Source of the DNA: Alphaproteobacteria bacterium
Lineage (GTDB): Bacteria > Pseudomonadota > Alphaproteobacteria > Thalassobaculales > Thalassobaculaceae
Direction: 5' to 3'
Assembly (NCBI GenBank): GCA_022822665.1
Contig: JAJEAR010000054.1
Span: 60,442-124,441 of the forward strand
DNA: 64,000 nucleotides
A model generated the notes under the pieces. It was given only the letters and a program-made list of their open reading frames with translations. It was not told the DNA's origin and searched no databases. Each line of letters starts with the position of its first letter. The stretch's first letter is position 1. Positions 19,761-31,410 of this stretch are shown one piece after another. The position numbers and the translations under genes were made by a program.

Positions 19761-20540
19761 CTAGCGCCGGGCGACCATCAGTTTCTTGATCTCGGCGATG
19801 GCCCGGGCCGGGTTCAGCCCCTTCGGGCAGGTCTTGGTGCAGTTCATGATGGTGTGGCACCGATACAGGCGGAACGGATCCTCGAGCGCGTCGAGACGCT
19901 CGCCCGTGCTCTCGTCGCGTGAGTCGGCGATCCAGCGGTAGGCCTGCAGCAGCACCGCCGGACCGAGGTAGCGGTCACCGCTCCACCAGTAGCTCGGGCA
20001 CGCGGTCGAACAGCTGAAGCAGAGCACGCATTCCCACAGGCCGTCGAGGCGCTCGCGTTCCTCGATCGACTGCCGACGCTCCTCTCCGGCCGGCGGCGGA
20101 GTGCTGGTCTTCAGCCACGGCTCGACCGATGCCAGCTGGGCATAGGCGGCGGTCAGGTCGGTGACCAGGTCCTTGATCACCTCCATGTGCGGCAACGGGT
20201 AGATCCGCACGTCACCCCTGATCTCGTCGATCGGTTTCAGGCAGGCAAGGGTGTTGGTGCCGTCGATGTTCATCGAGCACGAACCGCAGATGCCCTCGCG
20301 GCAGGAGCGGCGGAAGGTCAGGCCGCTGTCGACCTCGTTCTTGATCTTGATCAGGGCGTCCAGGACCATCGGTCCGCAGTCATCGAGATCGATCTCGTAG
20401 CTGTCGAGCCGCGGGTTCTCCCCGGAATCGGGATCGTAGCGATAGATCCGGAACCTGCGCGGCTGGCGTGCTTCGGCCGCCGCGGCGTGGCTCGTGCCGG
20501 CGGTGATCCTGGAGTTTCGCGGCAGGGTAAACGTGGCCAT
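19761..20540 (-). CDS. sdhB: Succinate dehydrogenase iron-sulfur subunit
   Basis: 259-aa electron-transfer subunit of complex II. The [2Fe-2S] motif is CREGICGSC with a further Cys in [20 protein letters not shown] and [17 protein letters not shown] supply the [4Fe-4S] and [3Fe-4S] clusters. The start is ATG 20540 ([10 protein letters not shown]), giving normal length. Last gene of sdhCDAB, 41 bp after sdhA. Confidence 0.96.
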   Translation of the reverse strand: MATFTLPRNSRITAGTSHAAAAEARQPRRFRIYRYDPDSGENPRLDSYEIDLDDCGPMVLDALIKIKNEVDSGLTFRRSCREGICGSCSMNIDGTNTLACLKPIDEIRGDVRIYPLPHMEVIKDLVTDLTAAYAQLASVEPWLKTSTPPPAGEERRQSIEERERLDGLWECVLCFSCSTACPSYWWSGDRYLGPAVLLQAYRWIADSRDESTGERLDALEDPFRLYRCHTIMNCTKTCPKGLNPARAIAEIKKLMVARR

Positions 20541-20581
20541 GCGTTCCGGGTCTCCCGGTCCGGTTGGTGACGGTCGCGGTG

Positions 20582-22372
20582 TCAGTACACCCGCGCGACC
20601 GGCGGAATCGACTCGACTTCGTTCGACAGCGTGTTCAGCTGCACGTCGCGGTAGATCACCTGATAACTGTTGCCGGCATCGAGCCACATGCAGGTGTGCT
20701 TCATCCAGTTCCGGTCGTCACGCTCGGGGTAGTCCTCGTGCGCGTGGGCGCCGCGGGTCTCCTTGCGCAGCACCGCGGAGGTCAGGGTGACGATGGACTG
20801 GCCCATCAGGTTGTCGAGTTCGAGTGCCTCGACAAGGTCGGTGTTCCAGATCAGCGACCGGTCGGAAACCGCCAGGTCGGACATGCCGTCGGCCAGCCGG
20901 TGGATCTTCTCGACCCCTTCCTCGAGCAACGCCTCGGTACGGAACACCGCGGCGTGCTGCTGCATGGCGCGCTGCATGCCCAGGCGCAGCTCCGCGGTCC
21001 GGCTGCTGCCGGAGGCCGAGCGGAATCGGTCGAGACGCGCTATCGCGTGCTCCCCCGCATCGGCTGCGAGCGGGCGGTGCGGCTCGCCGGGGCGCACGGT
21101 CTCTCCGGCCCGGTAGGCGGCGGCGCGCCCGAACACGACGATGTCGAGCAGCGAGTTGGTCCCGAGCCTGTTCGCCCCGTGGACCGAGACGCAGGCGGCC
21201 TCGCCGATCGCCATCAGGCCCGGGCACACCCGGTCCGGATCCTCCCGCGTCGGGGCGAGCACCTCGCCGTGGTAGTTGGTCGGAATCCCCCCCATGTTGT
21301 AGTGCACGGTGGGCAGAATCGGGATCGGTTCACGGGTGACGTCGACCCCGGCGAAGATGCGCGCGGTTTCCGAGATCCCCGGCAGGCGCTGGGCCAGCAC
21401 CGCCGGATCGAGATGCTCGAGGTGCAGGAAGATGTGATCGGCTTGCGGCCCCACCCCGCGGCCCTCGTTGATCTCGATCGTCATCGACCTGCTGACCACG
21501 TCGCGGGATGCCAGGTCCTTCGCGGTCGGGGCATAGCGCTCCATGAAGCGCTCGCCCTCCGAGTTGGTGAGGTAGCCGCCCTCGCCGCGCGCGCCTTCGG
21601 TGATCAGGCAGCCGGCACCGTAGATGCCGGTGGGATGAAACTGCACGAACTCCATGTCCTGGAGCGGCAGTCCGGCCCGCAGCACCATGCCGTTGCCGTC
21701 ACCGGTGCAGGTATGCGCCGAGGTGCAGGAAAAATAGGCCCGGCCGTAGCCGCCGGTGGCAAGCACGGTCTGGTGGGCCCGGAACCGGTGGATCACCCCG
21801 GTCGCGAGGTCAATCGCCATGACGCCGCAACACGCCCCGTCGTCATCCATGATGAGGTCGAGTGCGAAGTACTCGACGAAGAACTCGGCGTTGTTGCGCA
21901 GGCACTGCTGGTAGAGCGTGTGCAGGATCGCGTGGCCGGTCCGATCGGCGGCGGCACAGGCGCGCTTGGCCAGGCGCTCGCCGTAGTCCAGCGTGTGGCC
22001 GCCGAACGGCCTCTGGTAGATCCTGCCCTCCTCGGTGCGGGAAAACGGTACTCCGTAGTGCTCGAGCTCGATCACCGCGGGTATGGCGTTGCGGCACATG
22101 TACTCGATGGCGTCCTGGTCGCCGAGCCAGTCGGAGCCCTTGACCGTGTCGTACATGTGAAAGCGCCAGTTGTCGCTCTCGCCCATGTTGTCGAGCGCCG
22201 CCCCGACACCGCCCTGGGCCGCCACGGTGTGACTGCGGGTCGGAAAGACCTTGGTGATGCAGGCGGTCTTCAGGTTCTGCTCGGTCATGCCGAGGGTCGC
22301 GCGCAGACCGGCGCCCCCCGCCCCGACCACGACGACATCGTAGCTGTGCTCTTCGACTTCGTAGGCAGCCAT
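20582..22372 (-). CDS. sdhA: Succinate dehydrogenase flavoprotein subunit
   Basis: 596-aa catalytic subunit oxidising succinate to fumarate in the TCA cycle. FAD dinucleotide-binding motif [16 protein letters not shown] at about 14-29; covalent-FAD His48 in [11 protein letters not shown]; substrate and active-site region with [21 protein letters not shown] and the capping Arg segment near SRSMTIEI. The C-terminal domain has [14 protein letters not shown]. 8 bp after sdhD. Confidence 0.97.
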   Translation of the reverse strand: MAAYEVEEHSYDVVVVGAGGAGLRATLGMTEQNLKTACITKVFPTRSHTVAAQGGVGAALDNMGESDNWRFHMYDTVKGSDWLGDQDAIEYMCRNAIPAVIELEHYGVPFSRTEEGRIYQRPFGGHTLDYGERLAKRACAAADRTGHAILHTLYQQCLRNNAEFFVEYFALDLIMDDDGACCGVMAIDLATGVIHRFRAHQTVLATGGYGRAYFSCTSAHTCTGDGNGMVLRAGLPLQDMEFVQFHPTGIYGAGCLITEGARGEGGYLTNSEGERFMERYAPTAKDLASRDVVSRSMTIEINEGRGVGPQADHIFLHLEHLDPAVLAQRLPGISETARIFAGVDVTREPIPILPTVHYNMGGIPTNYHGEVLAPTREDPDRVCPGLMAIGEAACVSVHGANRLGTNSLLDIVVFGRAAAYRAGETVRPGEPHRPLAADAGEHAIARLDRFRSASGSSRTAELRLGMQRAMQQHAAVFRTEALLEEGVEKIHRLADGMSDLAVSDRSLIWNTDLVEALELDNLMGQSIVTLTSAVLRKETRGAHAHEDYPERDDRNWMKHTCMWLDAGNSYQVIYRDVQLNTLSNEVESIPPVARVY

Positions 22373-22380
22373 GATCGTCC

Positions 22381-22764
22381 CTACAGGGCCAGTTTCAGGA
22401 TGGAAAACACGGTGGCGACGCCGAGCGCGATACAGGCGAACTGCACCAGGACCAGCGCGACCTGCTTGACCGCTTCGGAGCCGACGTAGTCCTCAATCAC
22501 CACCCTCAGGCCGAGTGCCGCATGATAGAACCCGGCGACGACCAGCAGGATCAGCAGGATCGCGACCAGCGGGGATCCGATCCACGCCACCGTGGCCGCA
22601 TGGTCGGCGCCGGCAACGCTCACCAGCGAGGCAGCGAACCACAGGCAGAGCGGGACCAGGGCGACCGCGGTCAGGCGCTGCATCCACCAGTGGTGGACGC
22701 CGTCCTTCGCGCTGCCCAGGCCGCGTGCGCGCCCGAGTGGAGTTCGCATGTTCTTTCCGTTCAT
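22381..22764 (-). CDS. sdhD: Succinate dehydrogenase membrane anchor SdhD
   Basis: 127 aa from ATG 22764. Three membrane helices follow an N-terminal [10 protein letters not shown] segment typical of SdhD; the heme-ligand region is [16 protein letters not shown]. It sits between sdhC and sdhA, and starts 17 bp after the sdhC stop. Confidence 0.92.
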   Translation of the reverse strand: MNGKNMRTPLGRARGLGSAKDGVHHWWMQRLTAVALVPLCLWFAASLVSVAGADHAATVAWIGSPLVAILLILLVVAGFYHAALGLRVVIEDYVGSEAVKQVALVLVQFACIALGVATVFSILKLAL

Positions 22765-22781
22765 CCGTGCGCTCCCCGGAT

Positions 22782-23165
22782 CTACGCGGACAGTCCGACG
22801 GCCCAGGCGACGACCGTCAGACCCGCAGACGCGGCCACCGTCGCCCAGCCCGACCGGTAGGCGGTCTCGATCTCGAGGCCGCGCCCCGCGTCCCAGAACA
22901 GGTGCCGGATACCGTTGCACAGATGATAGAACAGCGCCCAGGTGAAGCCGACCAGCACGATCATGCCCGGCCACGAGCCCATGACGTCCTGGACCAGGGC
23001 AAAGGCCCCGCTTCCGCTTGCGGCCGCGAGCAGCCACCAGCTGAACAGAAGCGTGCCGGCTGCCAGCGCAACCCCCGTCGCGCGATGGGTTATGGACAGA
23101 ACCGACGTCAGCTGAGGACGGTAGATCTGCAGGTGTGGTGACAGGGGACGGTTTGACCCGGTCAT
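22782..23165 (-). CDS. sdhC: Succinate dehydrogenase cytochrome b556 subunit SdhC
   Basis: 127 aa. It begins with [29 protein letters not shown], the quinone-site signature of SdhC, and contains the heme-ligand motif [16 protein letters not shown] in the second of three helices. First gene of the operon; 181 bp separate it from the divergent acetyl-CoA synthetase gene. Confidence 0.94.
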   Translation of the reverse strand: MTGSNRPLSPHLQIYRPQLTSVLSITHRATGVALAAGTLLFSWWLLAAASGSGAFALVQDVMGSWPGMIVLVGFTWALFYHLCNGIRHLFWDAGRGLEIETAYRSGWATVAASAGLTVVAWAVGLSA

Positions 23166-23202
23166 GAGGCCGGCTCCGGAGACAGACCTGAATGTCGGCC
23201 GG

Positions 23203-23230
23203 ATTATAGTGGCCGATCAGGGACTGTCGA
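23203..23230 (-). promoter_or_regulatory. Candidate sdhCDAB promoter
   Basis: On the minus strand TCGACA (23230-23225) and a perfect TATAAT (23208-23203) are spaced 16 bp apart, about 37 bp upstream of the sdhC ATG. It is the best sigma-70-type match I saw in the sdhC/acsA divergent gap. Not tested. Confidence 0.5.
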
Positions 23231-23346
23231 GACCGCTCGACCGCGGAGGCCGGCAGGGGACCTTATTTCACGCAGGCGCCGGTGGTATATTCCACGCCCA
23301 ATGCCGGGAATGTGACCGGTGCGTGTCAACGGGGAGGATTGCTGTC

Positions 23347-25293
<1,947 letters not shown>

Positions 25294-25314
25294 CGGCCCG
25301 GCCCGGCCGGGAGA

Positions 25315-27057
25315 TCAGTGCGACTCGCGCAGCAGCGGCGTGCCGCTCTTGCCGACCAGGAAATCGAGGTCGGCGCCCGTGTCGGCCTGTGTGACGTGTT
25401 CGACGTAGATGCGGGTGTAGCCGCGGTCATACGGTGACTCGAACCCGTTCCACGCCGCGCGCCGGCGTTCGAGTTCCTCGTCCGGCACGTCGAGGTGCAG
25501 CCGCCGGCCCGGCACGTCGATCTCGATCATGTCGCCGTTGCGCACAAAGGCCAGTGGTCCGCCGGCGGCGGCTTCCGGCGCGGTGTGCAGTACCACGGTT
25601 CCGTAGGCGGTTCCGCTCATGCGCGCGTCCGATATCCGCACCATGTCGGTGATGCCCTTCTTCAGGATCTTTGGCGGCAGGCCCATGTTCCCGACCTCGG
25701 CCATGCCCGGGTAGCCCTTCGGGCCGCAGTATTTCAGCACCATGATGCAGGTCTCGTCGATGTCGAGTTCCGGGTCCTCAATGCGGTCGCGGTAGTCCTC
25801 GACGCTCTCGAACACCACCGCACGGCCCCGGTGTGTCATCAACTCCGGCGAGGCGGCCGACGGCTTGATGATGGCGCCGTCCGGCGCCAGGTTGCCGCGC
25901 AGCACCGCGATGCCGCCGTTGGGCTTGAAAGGACGGTCGACCGGGAAGATCACCTCGCGGTTCCAGGTCCGGGCGTCGCTGCAGTTCTCCCAGATGGTCC
26001 TGCCGTTGGCGGTCATCGCGTCCTTGTGGATGTACCCGTCGAGTTCCCGGATCACAGCGGGCAGCCCGCCGGCGTAGAAGAAGTCCTCCATCAGGTAGGC
26101 GCCCGACGGCATCAGGTTGACCAGGCAGGGAACGTCGCGGCCGAGCCGGTCCCAGTCATCGAGCGTGATGTCGATGCCCATGCGCCCGGCAATGGCCAGC
26201 ATGTGGATCACCGCGTTGGTCGAGCCGCCGATGGCGCCGTTGACCATGATCGCGTTCTCGAAGTTCTCGCGTTTCAGCAGTGACGACATGGTGATGTCGT
26301 CACGGACCATGTCGACGATGCGCCGTCCGGCCATCTGCGCCAGCACGTACCGGCGTGAATCGACCGCGGGGATCGCGGCATTGGTGTGGAGCGCGATGCC
26401 GATGGACTCGGCAAAGCTCGCCATGGTCGAGGCGGTGCCCATGGTCATGCAGTGACCGGCCGAGCGGGCATTGTCCTGCTCGGCCGACATGAAGTCCTCC
26501 AGTGACATCTCCCCGGCCTTGACCATCTCCGAGAACTTCCAGACATGGGTGCCCGATCCGATCTGTTCGCCGCGGTAATGGCCGTTCAGCATCGGTCCGC
26601 CGGAGACCACGATGGTCGGCAGGTCGCACGAGGCGGCTCCCATCATCAGGGCCGGAGTGGTCTTGTCGCACCCGACCAGCAGCACCACCCCGTCCATCGG
26701 CAGGCCACGGATCGACTCCTCGACGTCCATGGAGGCAAGGTTGCGGTAGAGCATGGCGGTGGGGCGCAACTGGCTTTCGGAGTTGGAGAACACCGGGAAC
26801 TCCATCGGTACGCCGCCGGACTCGTAGACGCCGCGCTTGACCCGTTCCGCAATGTCGCGGAAGTGGGCGTTGCACGGGTTGAATTCGGACCAGGTGTTGC
26901 AGATGCCGATGATCGGCCGGCCGTCGAACGTGTCGGCCGGCAGGCCGCGGTTCTTCATCCACGAACGGTGTGCGTAGCCGTCCCGGTCGGCCTTGCCATA
27001 CCATTGCGAGGAACGGCGCTTGCCCTTGCGGGGATCCTTGGGGTAGGTGCCGGCCAT
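25315..27057 (-). CDS. IlvD/Edd-family dehydratase, sugar-acid type
   Basis: 580 aa from ATG 27057. Iron-sulfur dehydratase of the dihydroxy-acid/phosphogluconate dehydratase family; cluster cysteines appear in ICNTWSEFNPCNAHFRD, VGCDKTTPA and AGHCMTMGTAS. The opening GTYPKDPRKGKRRSSQWYGKADRDGYAHRSWMKNRG is typical of the L-arabinonate/pentonate dehydratase branch, not of biosynthetic IlvD. It probably dehydrates an aldonic acid to a 2-keto-3-deoxy acid. No sugar transporter or aldolase is next to it, so the substrate is open. Confidence 0.85.
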   Translation of the reverse strand: MAGTYPKDPRKGKRRSSQWYGKADRDGYAHRSWMKNRGLPADTFDGRPIIGICNTWSEFNPCNAHFRDIAERVKRGVYESGGVPMEFPVFSNSESQLRPTAMLYRNLASMDVEESIRGLPMDGVVLLVGCDKTTPALMMGAASCDLPTIVVSGGPMLNGHYRGEQIGSGTHVWKFSEMVKAGEMSLEDFMSAEQDNARSAGHCMTMGTASTMASFAESIGIALHTNAAIPAVDSRRYVLAQMAGRRIVDMVRDDITMSSLLKRENFENAIMVNGAIGGSTNAVIHMLAIAGRMGIDITLDDWDRLGRDVPCLVNLMPSGAYLMEDFFYAGGLPAVIRELDGYIHKDAMTANGRTIWENCSDARTWNREVIFPVDRPFKPNGGIAVLRGNLAPDGAIIKPSAASPELMTHRGRAVVFESVEDYRDRIEDPELDIDETCIMVLKYCGPKGYPGMAEVGNMGLPPKILKKGITDMVRISDARMSGTAYGTVVLHTAPEAAAGGPLAFVRNGDMIEIDVPGRRLHLDVPDEELERRRAAWNGFESPYDRGYTRIYVEHVTQADTGADLDFLVGKSGTPLLRESH

Positions 27058-27146
27058 GGTGCTCGTTCTCCCGGGTCGCACTGCAGGAGCCGGGAGTGTG
27101 ATGTGCCGGTGTCGGTCATGCAAGGGCGGTACTGCGGAGGGTGAGG

Positions 27147-28121
27147 ATGCGACTGTGCGTGATCGGCGCCGGGGCGATCGGCGGCTACCTGGCGGCCCGG
27201 CTGACCGCGGCCGGACACCGGGTCTCGGTGCTGGCGCGCGGCGCTACCCTCGACGCGCTGCGGACCGATGGCCTCACGTTGTGCCAGAGTGGCGAGACGC
27301 TCACGGTACGCCCCGATTGTGGCGACGACGCCGGCCGGATCGGCGCGGTCGACGCGGTGGTGGTGGCGGTCAAGGGTCCGGCACTGGTCTCGGTCGGCGA
27401 GGTCATCGGACCCCTGCTGGGCCCTGAAACCCCGGTGGTCTTCGCCATGAACGGCATTCCGTGGTGGTACGACCATGCGCGGCCGGACCTTCCGGACAGC
27501 GCCTCGAGGCTGCTCGACCCGGACGGCGTGCTCGCGCGGGAGATCGGGGCGGACCGAGCGATCGGGTGCGTGGTCGACTGCCCGGTCCGGGTGGAGCGGC
27601 CCGGCGTGGTGGTCTGCAACAGCCCGGACCGGGGCCGTTTCACCCTGGGAGAGCCGGACGGGTCCCGTTCGCAGCGTCTGGGCGAGCTGAGCGCGGTGCT
27701 GGAAAGCGGGTCGATTGACGTCCCGCCGGTCGACGACATTCGCGAGGCGATCTGGGCCAAGCTCATCATCAACCTCTCGCGCTCGCCACTGGCGGTGCTG
27801 ACCGGCGCGTCGGAGCGCGCACTGGCCGAGCACGCGGGGGTGAGCGAGATCGCCGAGGCCATGGTCGACGAGTCCGTTGCGGTCGCCGCCGCCCACGGCT
27901 TCCGGCTCGAGGTGGATCCCCGCGTCATGTTCGCGCCCGAGTTCCGGTTCCATCACCGCCCGTCGATGCTGCAGGACTGGGATGCGGGCCGGCCGATGGA
28001 GATCGACTCGATCGGAATGGCCGTCGCCCGGTTCGCCCGGGCGGCGGAGATCGCCACGCCCGTCATCGACCGGGTGCTCGCACTGCTTGCGCTCAAGGCG
28101 CGTGCCGCCGGCCTGTACTGA
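27147..28121 (+). CDS. 2-dehydropantoate 2-reductase-like (ApbA/PanE) protein
   Basis: 324 aa from ATG 27147 (GTG 27141 in frame is possible; GGAGGG precedes both). Rossmann motif CVIGAGAIGGYLAARL at the N-terminus and the C-terminal ApbA domain with IREAIWAKLIINLSRSPLAVLTG, where Lys fits the catalytic position. True ketopantoate reduction is one option; many paralogues in catabolic clusters reduce other 2-keto acids. It is divergent from the sugar-acid dehydratase, whose product is itself a 2-keto acid. Confidence 0.8.
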   Translation: MRLCVIGAGAIGGYLAARLTAAGHRVSVLARGATLDALRTDGLTLCQSGETLTVRPDCGDDAGRIGAVDAVVVAVKGPALVSVGEVIGPLLGPETPVVFAMNGIPWWYDHARPDLPDSASRLLDPDGVLAREIGADRAIGCVVDCPVRVERPGVVVCNSPDRGRFTLGEPDGSRSQRLGELSAVLESGSIDVPPVDDIREAIWAKLIINLSRSPLAVLTGASERALAEHAGVSEIAEAMVDESVAVAAAHGFRLEVDPRVMFAPEFRFHHRPSMLQDWDAGRPMEIDSIGMAVARFARAAEIATPVIDRVLALLALKARAAGLY

Positions 28122-28193
28122 GCCACCGGGACCCCGCCTCGAACCGTTGACAGCGCCGTGCTGCATCCAGGCCGGCGAGGCCGCACTCCCCGA

Positions 28194-28625
28194 CTACAGC
28201 AGTCCGAGTTCCCTCAGGTCCCGGATCATGTGCTCGGGCATCGGGTCGAGGATCCCGTCCCCCGCCGAAACCGGAAGATCGGCCGGTGCGTCGGCGGGCT
28301 CGAGGTACCTCCAGCCCTGGAACGGGCGGTGCGGTCTCGCCTCGACCGGCACCAGCTCGGGCGCCAGCACCAGTCCGCATCGCGTGCGACCGTCCGCCCC
28401 CTCGATCATCTGCAGTCGCACGAGCCGCTGGCGCACCAGGATCCGCCGACGGATCACCCAGTAGAGCGAGCCGCCGTCAAGCAGCTCGTCAGCGCGGCGC
28501 GGCGTGTTGCGGGTGACGTGGACATTGACCTCTTCCGACTGCCCGGCCCGGCGGCGCAGCTGTGATGCCGCCAGCTGTTCGACGGAATCGACCCCGACGC
28601 AGAGCTTGAGCAGATGAACCGTCAT
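28194..28625 (-). CDS. DUF1489 family protein
   Basis: 143-aa cytosolic protein, start ATG 28625. MTVHLLKLCVGVDSVEQLAASQ and the block ELLDGGSLYWVIRRRILVRQRLVRL match DUF1489, a family largely restricted to alphaproteobacteria with unknown function. It lies 15 bp behind the biotin carboxylase gene and is probably in one operon with it and yedK. Confidence 0.82.
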   Translation of the reverse strand: MTVHLLKLCVGVDSVEQLAASQLRRRAGQSEEVNVHVTRNTPRRADELLDGGSLYWVIRRRILVRQRLVRLQMIEGADGRTRCGLVLAPELVPVEARPHRPFQGWRYLEPADAPADLPVSAGDGILDPMPEHMIRDLRELGLL

Positions 28626-28640
28626 GGATGTCCGGTCCGT

Positions 28641-30623
28641 CTATTCGCCGCGGGCGGGTTCGAGTTCGAGCAGGTCGGATCCCTCCTCCACCAGGTCACC
28701 GACGGCATAGCGCACACACGTGACCGTGCCGTCGACCGGGGCGGTGATCGTGTGTTCCATCTTCATGGCCTCAAGTACCAGCAACGGGGTCCCGCGCACC
28801 ACGTCATCGCCCGCGGCGACATGGATCTCGATGATGCGACCGGGCATCGGCGCGGTGAGGTGCCCCGCGGCCTCCTCGTCGCCTCCGGCCTCCTCGAGAG
28901 GGTCGTGGACCGCAAGCACGACCGGACCGTCAGGCAGGAACACCGTGACTTCCTGACCCGAGAGAACCACCGGAGCTGTCAGCGTACCGTCTTTGCCTGC
29001 CGCCGTTACCGGTTCATCGGGGCCCACGCCGCCGGAAAGGCACAGGTCAGCCGCGACCAGGTCGCGTCCGGCCGCTTCGAGCACGACTTCGCGTTGCTCC
29101 TCGCCGTGCGCGAGCGTCACCCGGTGCACGGCGGGCGCATTCAGCCGCCACCCGGAACAGGAATGCCACGGTGAGCCCGGATCGGTCGCCGCGGCCGCAC
29201 CTGCCCGTGCCGCGTGTGCCCGCCGGCGGACGACGGCCGTTGCCGCAAGGGCAAACGTGGCGTCGTCGACCGGCAGCGGTGCCGGCAGCAGAGCATCGGC
29301 GTGTTCCTCGATGAACCCGGTATGCACGTCGCCGCGGGCGAAGGCCGGGTGGCGAACCAGCCGGGCGAGAAACGGCTGGTTGGTGACCAGTCCCGCGATC
29401 CTGGTCTGTTCCACGGCGCGGGCGAGCCGGGACAGCGCGGTCGCCCGGTCGGGACCATGCGCCACCAGCTTGGCGATCATGGCGTCGTAGTGCACCGAAA
29501 CCGCGTCGCCCTCGCGCACACCGGTATCGACCCGTGCCCCGTCCCCGGGAAACCGCAGGTAGCTGATCCGCCCGGTCCGCGGCTGGAAGTCGACCGGGTC
29601 CTCGGCACACAACCGCGCTTCCAGCGCGTGACCCCGGCAGCGGACCTGGTCCTGGGTGAGCGGCAGCCGACCGCCGGTCGCGACATCAAGCTGCCAGGCG
29701 ACGAGGTCGATGCCGGTGACGGCTTCGGTGACCGGGTGCTCGACCTGCAGCCTGGTGTTCATCTCGATGAAGTAGAAGCCGTCGGCATCGAGCACGAATT
29801 CCACGGTGCCGGCCCCGACGTAGCCGACCGCGCGCGCGGCCCTGACCGCGGTCTCGCCGAGCGCGGCGCGCAGATCGTCCGGCAGTCCGGGCGCGGGCGC
29901 TTCCTCCAGCACCTTCTGGTGCCGGCGCTGGATCGAACAGTCGCGCTCGAACAGGTGCAGCATGGTGCCGTGGCCATCTCCGAAGACCTGGACCTCGACA
30001 TGGCGCGGCCGCGACAGGTACTTCTCGATCAGCAGCCGGCCATCCCCGAAGGCGGCCGCCGCCTCGCGCCGGGCCGAGTCGATGGCCGGCGCCAGTTCGC
30101 CGGCGGTGGCAACGATCCGCATGCCGCGGCCGCCTCCGCCGGCACTCGCCTTGATCAGCACCGGGTAACCGATCCGGGCCGCCGCCGCCCCGAGTGCCGC
30201 CGCGTCCTGGTCCTCCCCGTGGTAGCCGGGCACCAGGGCAACCCCGGCCGCCTCCATGAGCGCGCGGGCGCGCGCCTTCGATCCCATGTCGCGGATCGCC
30301 TGTGCCGGGGGGCCCACAAAGGTCAGTCCGGCATCGGCACAGGCGTCGGCGAACTCCGCGTTCTCGGCCAGGAACCCGTAGCCGGGATGAACCGCATCGG
30401 CGCCGCTTGCGCGCGCCGCCTCGATGATGGCGCCGGCATTCAGGTAGGAGTCGGATGCCGGGGCCGGCCCGATCCTGCAGGCCCGGTCACAGTGTGCGAC
30501 GTGCAGCGCCCCGGCGTCGGCGTCCGAATGGACGGCGACCGTCCGGATGCCGAGCGCCTTCGCGCTCCGCGCGATCCGGCAGGCGATCTCGCCGCGGTTG
30601 GCAATGAGCAGTGTCCTGATCAT
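28641..30623 (-). CDS. Biotin-dependent acyl-CoA carboxylase alpha subunit
   Basis: 660 aa from ATG 30623 (ATG 30632 in frame is also possible). Biotin carboxylase domain first (TLLIANRGEIACRIARSAKALGIRTVAVHSDAD; ATP-grasp KASAGGGGRGM; EMNTRLQVEHPVTE), then a linker, then a biotinyl domain with EAMKMEH about 40 residues from the C-terminus. Layout is that of methylcrotonyl-CoA, propionyl-CoA or geranyl-CoA carboxylase alpha subunits; methylcrotonyl-CoA is the best guess by overall sequence. No carboxyltransferase beta subunit is encoded in the window, so the partner must be elsewhere. Confidence 0.87.
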   Translation of the reverse strand: MIRTLLIANRGEIACRIARSAKALGIRTVAVHSDADAGALHVAHCDRACRIGPAPASDSYLNAGAIIEAARASGADAVHPGYGFLAENAEFADACADAGLTFVGPPAQAIRDMGSKARARALMEAAGVALVPGYHGEDQDAAALGAAAARIGYPVLIKASAGGGGRGMRIVATAGELAPAIDSARREAAAAFGDGRLLIEKYLSRPRHVEVQVFGDGHGTMLHLFERDCSIQRRHQKVLEEAPAPGLPDDLRAALGETAVRAARAVGYVGAGTVEFVLDADGFYFIEMNTRLQVEHPVTEAVTGIDLVAWQLDVATGGRLPLTQDQVRCRGHALEARLCAEDPVDFQPRTGRISYLRFPGDGARVDTGVREGDAVSVHYDAMIAKLVAHGPDRATALSRLARAVEQTRIAGLVTNQPFLARLVRHPAFARGDVHTGFIEEHADALLPAPLPVDDATFALAATAVVRRRAHAARAGAAAATDPGSPWHSCSGWRLNAPAVHRVTLAHGEEQREVVLEAAGRDLVAADLCLSGGVGPDEPVTAAGKDGTLTAPVVLSGQEVTVFLPDGPVVLAVHDPLEEAGGDEEAAGHLTAPMPGRIIEIHVAAGDDVVRGTPLLVLEAMKMEHTITAPVDGTVTCVRYAVGDLVEEGSDLLELEPARGE

Positions 30624-30635
30624 GCCATCCATGGA

Positions 30636-31316
30636 TCAGGGGGTACCGGCCAGCGCCAGCAGTCCGGGTTCGCCGGCCGGCTCGAGACAGTCCGGATCGT
30701 CGTGCCGGGCCGAGTTGACCCGGGTGCCGACGGCGCGGCAGCGCATCCGCCCGGACGCGTACCCGTCCCGGGGCAGGGCGCGGTCATCGAGCCACGCCCG
30801 GACCCGGTCGCGATCGAGGATCACCGGCATCCGGTGATGCACCTGTCCGACGCAGTCGTTCGCCGGCATGGTCAAGATCGCGAAGCTCTCGAGAACCTCA
30901 CCCGAAGGAGAGGCCCAGCGGTCCCACAGGCCGGCGAGGGCAAGCGGCGTGTCGTCTGCGGCGCTGAAGTACCAGGGTTGCCGCGCCCGCCCGGTCCGGG
31001 CCCATTCGTAGAAGCCCGACGCCGGCACCACGCAGCGCCGGTGCCGCCACGCCGCCCGGAACGAGGGCTTCTCCGCGGCGGTCTCGACCCTGGCATTGAT
31101 CAGGCGTGTCGTCCGGTCGGGATCCCGGGTCCATCCGGGCACCAGTCCCCAGTGGAGTTCGTCGGCGGCAAGCCCGTTGTCACCGGCGCGCAGGATCATG
31201 ACCTGCTGACCGGGCGCGACGTTGTAGCGGGCCGGCAGGTTCCGCGCGAACCCCGACAGCGAGAACCAGGCATGCAGCTCTTCCCAGGTGTGCAGTTGGG
31301 TAAAGCGTCCGCACAT
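30636..31316 (-). CDS. SOS-response-associated protein YedK (HMCES family)
   Basis: 226-aa SRAP-domain protein that crosslinks to abasic sites in single-stranded DNA to shield them. Catalytic Cys2 follows the initiator Met (MCGRFTQ); NVAPGQ, INARVETAAEKPSF, RRCVVPASGFYEW and HHRMPVIL are the family motifs, with Glu in FYEW and His in HHRMP. No LexA box is apparent upstream by eye. Divergent from nrdJ, and upstream of the carboxylase gene by only a few bases. Confidence 0.93.
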   Translation of the reverse strand: MCGRFTQLHTWEELHAWFSLSGFARNLPARYNVAPGQQVMILRAGDNGLAADELHWGLVPGWTRDPDRTTRLINARVETAAEKPSFRAAWRHRRCVVPASGFYEWARTGRARQPWYFSAADDTPLALAGLWDRWASPSGEVLESFAILTMPANDCVGQVHHRMPVILDRDRVRAWLDDRALPRDGYASGRMRCRAVGTRVNSARHDDPDCLEPAGEPGLLALAGTP

Positions 31317-31410
31317 GCTCGCCTGTCACGGGTGGATGATCGATGTCACTGCGAATATCACGGACCGGAAGATCGGTCTATGATCCGTTCGGTGAGGGAC
31401 GGGAAACGTG

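Noticed and set aside
20564..22489. 641-codon open frame on the plus strand
   Set aside because: Antisense of sdhA, which has complete motifs.
31317..31410. Cobalamin riboswitch upstream of nrdJ
   Set aside because: The gap is too short and no B12-box-like conserved segment was visible.
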